Shown: positions 52,559 through 60,101 of the stretch, piece by piece
Layout of the letters: each line of letters starts with the position of its first letter
How positions within the stretch are numbered: position 1 is the first letter of the stretch
DNA from: DSVZ01 sp964568145
GTDB lineage: Bacteria > Verrucomicrobiota > Verrucomicrobiia > Limisphaerales > J093
Direction of reading: 5' to 3'
DNA: 64,000 nucleotides
Assembly: GCA_964568145.1 (NCBI GenBank)
Contig: CAZMOZ010000001.1
Span: 248,001 to 312,000 of the forward strand
Notes under the pieces: model-generated
Told to the model about the DNA's origin: nothing
The model's input: the letters and a program-made list of their open reading frames with translations, nothing else
Database searches by the model: none
Program-made: the position numbers and the translations under genes

Positions 52559-53221
52559 TCAGCCATCCAGCAGCAGCCACAGCAGCCGCCCGCCCAGCAC
52601 GGCGGCCACCACCAGCAGACACGCGCCAGAGATGCGGGACAGCCGCAGCAGCCAGCCCAGCGAAATCCGGCCATGCACCTGCGCCGCCAGCCAGGCCAGG
52701 AGCCCGAACCAGCCAAACGTGGCCACGGCCACGCCCGCCAGACAGGCCAGCCGGCCGGACCCGTCGGGTCCCACCAGGCCGTGCGCGGCGAAGCTTGCGG
52801 CCACCGCCACCCAGTACAACAACACGCCGGGATTGCCCAGCACGCGCACAAAGCCGATCAGGAACGCGGTGTGGGGATGAAACCGGCGCCGCACCGCCGC
52901 CTCCGCGCGGCCGAAGCCCGGCAGGGTGCGCGTGGTCAGGTAATGCCAGCCCAGGACGGTGATGACCACGAACCCGACCAACTGGAACACTGTTTGCACC
53001 AGCCGGGAGTCGAAGAGTCCGGTGAAGCCCGCGAAGCCGATGCCGCAAAAGATCATCTCCATCGTCCCCGCACCCAGCCCGACCAGCCATGCGCGGCGCT
53101 GGCCGTGCCGGGCCGCTTCGTTGATGATGGTGACGTTGATCGGCCCGACCGGCACAGCCGAGACCAGACCGCTGGCCAAGCCGGCCGCTCCCGCGATCAA
53201 GCTGGTCGCGAGGTCGCTCAC
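52559..53221 (-). CDS. LysE-family translocator
   Basis: 220 residues from GTG 53221, six predicted membrane helices. The RhtB/LysE signature PVGPINVTIINEAARHG with the conserved GP-N pattern sits in helix 1-loop, and FHPHTAFLIGFVRVLGNPG in the middle, followed by YWVAVAASFAAHG. Exporter of amino acids or related compounds; substrate unknown. It starts 25 bp downstream of the propeller-protein gene, so the two are probably co-transcribed. Confidence 0.85.
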   Translation of the reverse strand: MSDLATSLIAGAAGLASGLVSAVPVGPINVTIINEAARHGQRRAWLVGLGAGTMEMIFCGIGFAGFTGLFDSRLVQTVFQLVGFVVITVLGWHYLTTRTLPGFGRAEAAVRRRFHPHTAFLIGFVRVLGNPGVLLYWVAVAASFAAHGLVGPDGSGRLACLAGVAVATFGWFGLLAWLAAQVHGRISLGWLLRLSRISGACLLVVAAVLGGRLLWLLLDG

Positions 53222-53246
53222 ACGTCGCGCGTGCCGGCGTCGGCGT

Positions 53247-55421
53247 TCACTCGATGAACTTCAGGTACCGGCCCATCCAGTACGGCAGGAGAAATTCGTC
53301 GCCGGCCAGTTCGGTGTGGCCGCCGTCGCCACCGTCGAGCACGAACGGATTGCCGTTCCAGCGCATGACGCGGCGCTCATCCGGCGGCAGCAGTTCGCGC
53401 GTTTCCTGGTTGCGGAAGTTGGGCGGCGGTCGCGTGAGGTCCTGGCGGTGCGAGTTCCGCACGGTCCAAGTGACCAGATCGAGCGGGAAATGCCGGAGCG
53501 TCCACAGCGCGCCTTCGAGGTCGAACTCCGGCGCACCGGTCAGCGCGTAGATGAAGTTCCACAGTGGATTGTGCTCGATGCGCTCGATGGCCCAGTGGTC
53601 GGCGATGGCGGCGGCGTAAAGCCGGCGCAGGTCTTCGTTGAAGGCGTAGCGGTACAGCGTCCAGTAGTTCACGAAAGCCAGGAGATCGTCCGAGTGGTTC
53701 CACTCGTCACCCATGTTGTGGCCGCGGAAGATCACGTTCGTCGTGGCGCCGATGTTCGCCATGCTGTTGGTGATGTTGGCGAGGTAGCCGTGGCGCTGGA
53801 ACAGCTCGAACGCCTTGTCGCGGTAGATCGCCTTGCCGGTGAGGCGGTGGCCGAACTGGAGGAAGGCGATGATCTCGGCGCTGTTGAGCCGGCGGTCCAC
53901 CACTGTGGGCGGGTAGCGGTTCACGTACTCCGGGTTCCACCGGCCCCAGAGCGTGGGCTGGCCGTCCACGTCCACCAGGTACAGGTTGTTCTGTAGGATG
54001 TGGGTCAGGATGCGGTCGTAGGCGTTGGCGATGCGCGCCTTTTCGGCCGGGCTTCTCGCCGCGGTCTCGTACAGCACCGCATAGGCGAAGGTGTGCGCCG
54101 TAATCTCGTCGCTGCTGGTGTGGCCTTTCCATTCCCAGCGCGGGTCCGGCGCCTGCCGCCAGCGCTCGGGGTCGGACACCTTGAAGCCGGTGCGCTCAAA
54201 GGTGCGGGCGGGGAAGCCTTCGAGCGGATGGATGGCCTGCAGCCGCTCCAGCGCCTCGAAGGTCTGCCAGGCGTTCGCGCGCGTGGCCTCCTCGCCGGTG
54301 ACGGCGTACCGGAACGCCTGGCTGGCCAGGTAATAACTGCTCCACGTGCCGTCGTTGTCGGTGTCAATCATCTCCGCGGACGCCGCCTCGCCGGGTGTGC
54401 CCAGGCGCAGTTCGGCGCAAAAGCCGTACCGGATGTGGCGCTCGCGAATCTTGCGCTCGTAATGCGCCGCCTTGGCCGCCAGCGTGAGCTGGAGAAACTC
54501 GATCTTCGCCAGCCCGCCGGGCGTGAGCACGTACAGGTCGCCCTTGGAATCCGACTGTAAATCCACCACCTGGTCGTCCGGCAGCCAGCGCCGGCCCGCG
54601 AAATACCGGATGCCGCCGCCCGTCGCCTGGAAGAACACCCCGCGCGGCGTGCCCACCCACACGCCGGACACGGTGGGCGCCAGCGCGGTGACCTCGGCCA
54701 CGGGCACCCGCTCCTGCAACGGCACGCTGAGCTGGCCTGTGCGCGCGTTGATGCCGTAATAGCCGCGCCGCGAGCCGATCAGGATGTCCTCGCCGCGGAA
54801 GGCCAGCACGGTGAGTTGCTCGCCGCGGTGAACGGGCTCCAGCGCGGCCTCGCCCAGCCGAAACACCTGGTCCGCGGCCAGCACGTAAAACTGGTTGCCG
54901 CGCGCGTACAGCATCTCGCCGCCGCGGGGCAGAGTGAACGGCACGGGCGTGAGCTGGTTGTTCGCAAACACCGCCAACCGGTCCGGCCCGGCCAGCAACG
55001 CGCGGAAATCATCGGCCAGCGCCAGCCGGCGGAACGCGGCCTTGGGCACGGCGGCCACGTATTTGCCGGCGTACTCGGCGCTGAGAAACTCGTCCTCGAA
55101 GAGGTACCACAGCCGGCCTTCTTGCAACGTCAGGTCCAGCGCGCGCCGGCCGGCCAGTGGGCGGTAGGTCTTGTCCAGGGCCAGGGTGTGCTCAAACAGC
55201 CGCGCTACGCCGCGGTCGGTCAGGACAAACACCCGGCCGTCGCGGTCCACGGCCAGTTTCTGAAACACCGCGTTGCTCAGCTCGGCGTGGCGGGTGAAAT
55301 GCACCGGCACCGGCTGGGGAAACGGCACGTCCTTTACCGCGCCCCGGGCCGGGAAAAGCGTCGCGACCAGGAGCGCTGCGGCGAGGCTGGTGAGGGGCCG
55401 GTTTGGCAGGGCGATCTTCAC
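53247..55421 (-). CDS. Secreted beta-propeller plus helical-toroid protein, unknown function
   Basis: 724 residues from GTG 55421 (MKIALPNRPLTSLAAALLVA), signal peptide cleaved near ARGAVK. Residues about 55-310 form short beta units of the two-component-regulator-propeller kind (VDRDGRVFVLTDRG, GVWVGTPRGVFFQ, SDSKGDLYVLTPGG). The remaining 400 residues are mostly helical with conserved-looking motifs (IDTDNDGTWSSYYLAS, GHTSSDEITAHTFAYAVLYE, GHNMGDEWNHSDDLLAFVN) suggesting an alpha/alpha toroid like many polysaccharide lyases and hydrolases. No enzyme family was recognised. Function unknown. Confidence 0.75.
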   Translation of the reverse strand: MKIALPNRPLTSLAAALLVATLFPARGAVKDVPFPQPVPVHFTRHAELSNAVFQKLAVDRDGRVFVLTDRGVARLFEHTLALDKTYRPLAGRRALDLTLQEGRLWYLFEDEFLSAEYAGKYVAAVPKAAFRRLALADDFRALLAGPDRLAVFANNQLTPVPFTLPRGGEMLYARGNQFYVLAADQVFRLGEAALEPVHRGEQLTVLAFRGEDILIGSRRGYYGINARTGQLSVPLQERVPVAEVTALAPTVSGVWVGTPRGVFFQATGGGIRYFAGRRWLPDDQVVDLQSDSKGDLYVLTPGGLAKIEFLQLTLAAKAAHYERKIRERHIRYGFCAELRLGTPGEAASAEMIDTDNDGTWSSYYLASQAFRYAVTGEEATRANAWQTFEALERLQAIHPLEGFPARTFERTGFKVSDPERWRQAPDPRWEWKGHTSSDEITAHTFAYAVLYETAARSPAEKARIANAYDRILTHILQNNLYLVDVDGQPTLWGRWNPEYVNRYPPTVVDRRLNSAEIIAFLQFGHRLTGKAIYRDKAFELFQRHGYLANITNSMANIGATTNVIFRGHNMGDEWNHSDDLLAFVNYWTLYRYAFNEDLRRLYAAAIADHWAIERIEHNPLWNFIYALTGAPEFDLEGALWTLRHFPLDLVTWTVRNSHRQDLTRPPPNFRNQETRELLPPDERRVMRWNGNPFVLDGGDGGHTELAGDEFLLPYWMGRYLKFIE

Positions 55422-55474
55422 GGACGGGAATCTGCGGGTGCCCCACGTCGCCGGGCAAGTCTGGTTTCAGTGCC

Positions 55475-55744
55475 TCAGAAGGCCAGCCAGCCGGCCAGCA
55501 ACGACAGCGCCACCGCCAGGGCCACGAGCCACCACAGCCAGCGCGGTCCGCGACGGCGCAACGGCCGGCCGCCAAACTCGCGTTGCGCGAACTCGTCGTA
55601 GTCGAATTCCTCGTCCGGCAGCCCCAGCCGGTCCGCGTGGGCGCGGTCCGACCAGCCGGTCTGCTCGTCCGAGCCGCACTCCGGGCAGGCCCTGGCCTTG
55701 GGCGGCACCTCCGCGCCGCAAGTGGGACAGTACTCCGGGGTCAT
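55475..55744 (-). CDS. Small zinc-ribbon membrane protein
   Basis: 89 residues from the ATG at 55744 (MTPEYCPTCGAEVP). CPTCGAEVPPKARACPECG is a CxxC-x10-CxxC zinc ribbon; an acidic linker (DEEFDYDEFAQREFGG) leads to a C-terminal helix (WLWWLVALAVALSLLAGW). Likely a tail-anchored protein with a cytoplasmic zinc finger. Function unknown. The longer upstream frame adds low-complexity residues that are not supported. Confidence 0.7.
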   Translation of the reverse strand: MTPEYCPTCGAEVPPKARACPECGSDEQTGWSDRAHADRLGLPDEEFDYDEFAQREFGGRPLRRRGPRWLWWLVALAVALSLLAGWLAF

Positions 55745-56048
55745 GCAGTTCGCCGCAACGTACCCGAGATCGCGCCCCGATTCAAAGCCCCCGTAGCCGC
55801 AGTCGTAAGACTGCGGTGGCGGTCTGGGTTTTACGAAGGGCGGAGTTCCACGACGCCCTGCGTTCAGGGCGCGGATGTCCATGTCCGCAGCCGTAGGGAT
55901 GAAGTTTGGGCTAGCGGCGCTTGCCCCTCCGGGAATTTAGGAGGGTGGAGTTCCACGACGCCCCGCCTGCCGGGCGCGGGCAGTCAAAAATCCCCGCCGC
56001 CGTGCTCTGCCGTTGTCAAGCGTCGCCAAAGCGCCTAGCTTCGCGCGG

Positions 56049-56549
56049 ATGGCCACAGTCGCCGAGCAATTACGCGCCGCCCGCGAAGCCGCCGGGCTGA
56101 CGCTCCAGCAGGTTGCCGACATCACCAAAATGCGCGCCGACCGCGTGCAGGCGGTGGAGGAAGGCAACTACGACGCCTTCACCGCGCCGGTGTATGTGCG
56201 CGGCTTCGTGCGCACGTACGCCCGGCTGGTGCATGCCGACGAAGCCGCCATCACGACCGCGCTAGACGCCGAACTCGCCCAGTCCGAGCGCCTGCGGGAA
56301 CACCCCAGCCTGACCGGGCAGAACCAGGGCACGCTCGACCGGATCATGCTCCGGCTTTCGCGGATCAACTGGCGGCTGGCCCTGCCGGTGTTGATCGTGC
56401 TGGTCGTGCTGGTCGTGGCCACCTGGTTTTACCGCGCCAACGAGCGGGCCTGGGCGGAAGACCCGTTGAACGGCGTGCCGCCCGCCGTTTACCAGCCGCC
56501 GGCCGGCGCCGCGGACACCCTGCCGTTGCCGACGCCGCCCGCCCGCTAG
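56049..56549 (+). CDS. RodZ-like helix-turn-helix membrane protein
   Basis: 166 residues from ATG 56049 (MATVAEQLRAAREAAGLTLQ). The N-terminal HTH_25 domain, LRAAREAAGLTLQQVADITK followed by the YVRGFVRTYARL end helix, is the RodZ DNA-binding-fold domain; a TM helix (about 115-136, ALPVLIVLVVLVVATWFY) and a short periplasmic tail follow. RodZ couples MreB to the cell-wall machinery. It lies 35 bp before rimO and within 2.2 kb of pgsA, a conserved bacterial arrangement. Confidence 0.82.
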   Translation: MATVAEQLRAAREAAGLTLQQVADITKMRADRVQAVEEGNYDAFTAPVYVRGFVRTYARLVHADEAAITTALDAELAQSERLREHPSLTGQNQGTLDRIMLRLSRINWRLALPVLIVLVVLVVATWFYRANERAWAEDPLNGVPPAVYQPPAGAADTLPLPTPPAR

Positions 56550-56584
56550 GCCGGGCCGCACCCGGTTCAGTCCTTCGTCTTGCC

Positions 56585-58228
56585 GTGAGTGCCTCGAACG
56601 TTACCCCGTCGCCGCTGCGGGTCGGCCTGATCTCCCTCGGCTGCGCCAAAAATCTGGTGGACGCCGAACTCATGCTCGGCGCGCTGCTCCGCGAAGGCAT
56701 CGAGATCACGAACAACGCGGCGCAGGCCGACGCGGTGATCGTGAACACCTGCTCGTTCATTGACGCCGCGCAGGAGGAAAGCGTGGACACCATCCTCGAA
56801 TCCGCCGCCGTCCGCGAAGCCCGGCAGCGCGGCCAGGCGCTGCTGGTGGCCGGCTGCCTGCCGCAACGCTTCCGCGACGACCTGCCGCGGCTGTTCCCCG
56901 AGGTGGACGCGTTCCTGGGGATAGACCAGGTCACCGAGGTGGGCGCGCTGGTGCGCCGCGCGCTGGCCCGGCGGGCGGAAAGAGTCGCAAACCCGAAGAC
57001 CCGACCCGTGAGCCAACCACTGGGCGGCGCCCGCCGGCAGGCGAAGGTGACCGCGCGGTTGGCCGAACTCGACCAGGCCAAAGCTCCCGCCGCCGACAAG
57101 CCCGCGCCAGCCACGCCGGTCCTTGAGGTTCACCGCCGGCCAACCTTCATCCCGGATTTCGCGATGCCGCGGTTCCGGCTCACCCCGCGGCACTTCGCCT
57201 ACGTCAAGATCGCCGAGGGCTGCAACCACCCGTGCAGCTTTTGCATCATCCCGCGGATGCGCGGCAGCCATCGCAGCCGGCCGCTGGCCGATGTCGTGGA
57301 GGAAGCCCGACGGCTGCTGGCCGAAGGCGTCAAGGAGCTGAATCTCATCTCGCAGGACTCGACCTACTACGGGTTGGACCTGCGGCCGAACCACAGCCGT
57401 GCCATCGCGTCGCCGGAGCGTTTCCGCGCCGCCGCCGCCGGCCTGCCGGCGGACGCGCCCACGCTGGCGCGGCTCTTGCGCGAGCTGAACGCGCTGCCGG
57501 GCGAGTTCTGGATTCGCATCTTGTACACCCATCCCGCGCACTGGACGGACGAATTGATCCACGCCATCGCCGGGTGCCCGAAAGTGGCGCGTTACTTGGA
57601 CCTGCCGCTCCAGCACATCCACCCGCTGATGCTCCAGCGCATGCGCCGCGAAACTTCGCGCGAATACATCGAAGACCTCATCCGCCGCCTGCGCGCCAGC
57701 ATCCCGGGGGTGACCTTGCGAACCACGTTCATCGTGGGCTTCCCCGGCGAGACGGCGGCCATTTTCGAAAGCCTGCTGGAGTTCGTGCGGGAAACGCGCT
57801 TCGACCGGCTGGGCGTGTTCACGTACTCGCGCGAAGACGGCACCGTGGCGGGTCGCATGGCGGGCCAGGTGCCCCGGCGGGTGCGCAAACAACGCCGCGT
57901 TCGGGTCATGGCGGCCCAGCATGAAATCGCGCGGTCGCTGGCTGCCGCGCAGGTCGGCCGCGAAGTTACCGTACTGACCGAAGGCCCGGCCCGCGCGCCG
58001 CAACTCCAGGCGGCGCAGGTGTTCAACTGGGAACACGGCTTTCTCCGTGAAGCTGGGGGCGAAGCGGCGGCCGGTCCGACCCGTGGCTACACCGTGGCCC
58101 GGAGCGAGGGCGACGCGCCGGACATTGACGGCCGGGTGTACGTGCGCGGGCGGCTGCCGGCAGGCGAATTTCGCCGCGTCCGCGTCATCGGCCACACGGA
58201 TTACGACCTCGTGGCGGAGCCGCGGTGA
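56585..58228 (+). CDS. rimO: Ribosomal protein uS12 methylthiotransferase RimO
   Basis: Radical-SAM enzyme that methylthiolates Asp89 of uS12. 547 residues from GTG 56585, about 100 longer than usual. The N-terminal MTTase domain cysteines are in ISLGCAKNLVDAE, VIVNTCSFID and VAGCLPQRF; the radical SAM motif is EGCNHPCSFCIIP; a TRAM domain ends it. Insertions are a Lys/Ala-rich linker (about residues 138-180, PVSQPLGGARRQAK) and about 30 residues (RPNHSRAIASPERFRAAAAG) inside the SAM barrel after STYYGLDL. Confidence 0.93.
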   Translation: MSASNVTPSPLRVGLISLGCAKNLVDAELMLGALLREGIEITNNAAQADAVIVNTCSFIDAAQEESVDTILESAAVREARQRGQALLVAGCLPQRFRDDLPRLFPEVDAFLGIDQVTEVGALVRRALARRAERVANPKTRPVSQPLGGARRQAKVTARLAELDQAKAPAADKPAPATPVLEVHRRPTFIPDFAMPRFRLTPRHFAYVKIAEGCNHPCSFCIIPRMRGSHRSRPLADVVEEARRLLAEGVKELNLISQDSTYYGLDLRPNHSRAIASPERFRAAAAGLPADAPTLARLLRELNALPGEFWIRILYTHPAHWTDELIHAIAGCPKVARYLDLPLQHIHPLMLQRMRRETSREYIEDLIRRLRASIPGVTLRTTFIVGFPGETAAIFESLLEFVRETRFDRLGVFTYSREDGTVAGRMAGQVPRRVRKQRRVRVMAAQHEIARSLAAAQVGREVTVLTEGPARAPQLQAAQVFNWEHGFLREAGGEAAAGPTRGYTVARSEGDAPDIDGRVYVRGRLPAGEFRRVRVIGHTDYDLVAEPR

Positions 58229-58731
58229 AACGAGGGGGCTGAACACATCGCGCGCCCCAGCCGGCATAGGGTGCTGGCTGCGCGGGCTCCAGTTTGTCCT
58301 GACAGGCGTCGAGCGGGAGCGCCATTCAGGCTGGGCGCAGCTCACTTTCGTGCCGGCAGCGGGCGGTCCGTAGTGGCCCAGGCGATCTCGCCTGAGCCGC
58401 GCCGCGGGCGACCCGCCCGCGGGGTGGGTCGCCGCCGCTGAGGGGCAATGGGTCCGGCCCCTGAGCTAGGGCCGGCTACCAGATGCCGAATCCCAGACCT
58501 CTGCCCACCATCCTTTTTTGAGTTTCTGCGTTTGGGCTTTCTCGCCGCTTCCGCCGTGCTGGAAGCCGACCGCAACCCTGAAAGCCTGGACTCGACAGGA
58601 GTCTCGCCCACCCCGTCATGGCCGGACCGGCACAAAGTGAGATGCGCCACTCCGGCTTCTGGATTTTGCGCGTGCCGTGCCATACCCGGCCTTGGCGGGC
58701 CGGCGTCAACGCGGTACAAGACTCGCCGCCG
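58229..58731. other. Intergenic region containing subfamily A copy A6
   Basis: 503 bp before pgsA, most of it occupied by repeat A6. The remaining approximately 85 bases before pgsA carry no recognised element. No RNA gene. Confidence 0.4.
58335..58647 (+). repeat. MITE-like element, subfamily A, copy A6
   Basis: 313 bp, the best copy. Left end GCTCACTTTCGTGCCGG (58340-58356) and right end CCGGCACAAAGTGAG (58627-58641) form a nearly perfect terminal inverted repeat of 21-22 bases including the GCGCA/TGCGC tips. The interior has GTGGCCCAGGCGATCTCGCC and GACAGGAGTCTCGCCC. Confidence 0.75.
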
Positions 58732-59322
58732 ATGAATCTGCCGAACAAGCTGACCGTCTCCCGCCTGATCCTGACGCTGCTTTTCCTGCTGGCGGTGTTT
58801 TCGCGCTCAGCCGTGGGCAACACGCTGGCGCTGGGCATTTTCATCGTGGCCAGCCTGACGGACCTCTTTGACGGCCGCATCGCCCGGCAGCGCCGGCTCA
58901 TCACTAACTTCGGCATCCTCATGGACCCGCTGGCGGACAAGGTGCTGATCTGCTCGGCGTTCATCGCCTTTGTGGACCGCAACCTGATGGCTGGCTGGAT
59001 GGTGGTGGTGATCGTGGCGCGCGAACTGGCCATCACCGGGCTGCGGCTGCTGGCGGCTTCGCGCAATGTGGTGCTGGCGGCGGAAGGCTTCGGCAAGCAC
59101 AAGACCGTCTCCCAGATCGTGGCCATCATCGCCATCCTGGTGTCGCTGAGCTACCCGGCCTGGGGCGTGGCGGGCGAGGCGGTGTTTGGCTGGTTGTTGT
59201 TTGGCCGGCCGTGGGTGGCGCATTTCACGGAAGCCGCGAAATGGGTCGCGGTCGCGCTCACGGCGTTCTCCGGCGGCCTGTACCTCTGGCGCAACCGCCA
59301 CATCTACCTGGACGACCTCTAA
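58732..59322 (+). CDS. pgsA: CDP-diacylglycerol--glycerol-3-phosphate 3-phosphatidyltransferase
   Basis: First committed step to phosphatidylglycerol. 196 residues from ATG 58732 (MNLPNKLTVSRLILTLLF); earlier starts read through the repeat. The CDP-alcohol phosphotransferase motif is complete: DLFDGRIARQRRLITNFGIL followed by MDPLADK. KHKTVSQIVAIIAIL matches the family. Six membrane helices. 3 bp before pgpA, so they form an operon. Confidence 0.94.
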   Translation: MNLPNKLTVSRLILTLLFLLAVFSRSAVGNTLALGIFIVASLTDLFDGRIARQRRLITNFGILMDPLADKVLICSAFIAFVDRNLMAGWMVVVIVARELAITGLRLLAASRNVVLAAEGFGKHKTVSQIVAIIAILVSLSYPAWGVAGEAVFGWLLFGRPWVAHFTEAAKWVAVALTAFSGGLYLWRNRHIYLDDL

Positions 59323-59325
59323 GCC

Positions 59326-59850
59326 ATGAAAGACGCCTGGATGCTGTGGGCCGCGCAAGGTTTCGGTGTGGGCCGGCTGCCGGCGGCGCCGGGAACCTTC
59401 GGCTCCGCTTTGGGCCTGGGCTGGACGCTGCTGCTGCTGGCGGCGCAGGACTGGCGGGTGTTCGCGGCCGGCTGCGTGCTGGGCGTGGCCGGCTCGGTCT
59501 GGTTGTGCGGCGAGGCGGAGCGGATCCTGGGTCGGCCCGATCCAGGCTCGGTGGTGCTGGACGAGGTCGTCGCGGTGCCGGTGTGCTTTGCGGCCTGGTT
59601 GGCGGTCCACGCCTGGAAGACTGGCCGGCTGTTGCAGCCCGGCGAGCTCTTCCGCGAGGGCGGCTGGCTGGTGACGCTCGCGATCTTCGCGGCGTTCCGG
59701 TTCTTCGACGTGCTCAAGCCCTGGCCGGTGCGGCAAAGCCAGGCGTTGCCCGGTGGCTGGGGAGTCACGCTGGACGACCTGCTCGCGGCGGTGTACGTGA
59801 ACGTGGTGGTGGGCCCGGTGCTGGCGTGGCTGCTCCTGCGGCCGGGATGA
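59326..59850 (+). CDS. pgpA: Phosphatidylglycerophosphatase A
   Basis: Removes the phosphate from PGP, the step directly after PgsA. 174 residues, membrane. Motifs GRLPAAPGTFGSALGL, DPGSVVLDEVVAVPV and FRFFDVLKPWPVRQ agree with PgpA (the last contains conserved D and P residues). The ATG follows the pgsA stop by 3 bp, and consecutive enzymes make the assignment firm. Confidence 0.9.
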   Translation: MKDAWMLWAAQGFGVGRLPAAPGTFGSALGLGWTLLLLAAQDWRVFAAGCVLGVAGSVWLCGEAERILGRPDPGSVVLDEVVAVPVCFAAWLAVHAWKTGRLLQPGELFREGGWLVTLAIFAAFRFFDVLKPWPVRQSQALPGGWGVTLDDLLAAVYVNVVVGPVLAWLLLRPG

Positions 59851-60101
59851 ATTGACGCGACGTCGCAACGATGAGGATGAAGTCTGGGGCTCGCGGAGCC
59901 CGCCCTTCCGGGAATTTCGGAGGGCGTACGTGCATTGGCTTTCGACTTTCGACCTTCGCCCCTCGACTCCCCTGATGGGGCGAGACTCAGTCGAGCCCAG
60001 CAATTCCCTTGCCCCCAGCTTCTCGCCCCTCCGAATGCCGGTGCAAATCCTCACTTCAGCATTGTCGGCCCGCAGCGGGCGGGCTTAGCTGGTGTCCGCA
60101 G

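Noticed and set aside
56567..58345. Long frame antisense to rimO
   Set aside because: rimO has both FeS motifs; the antisense product shows no family.
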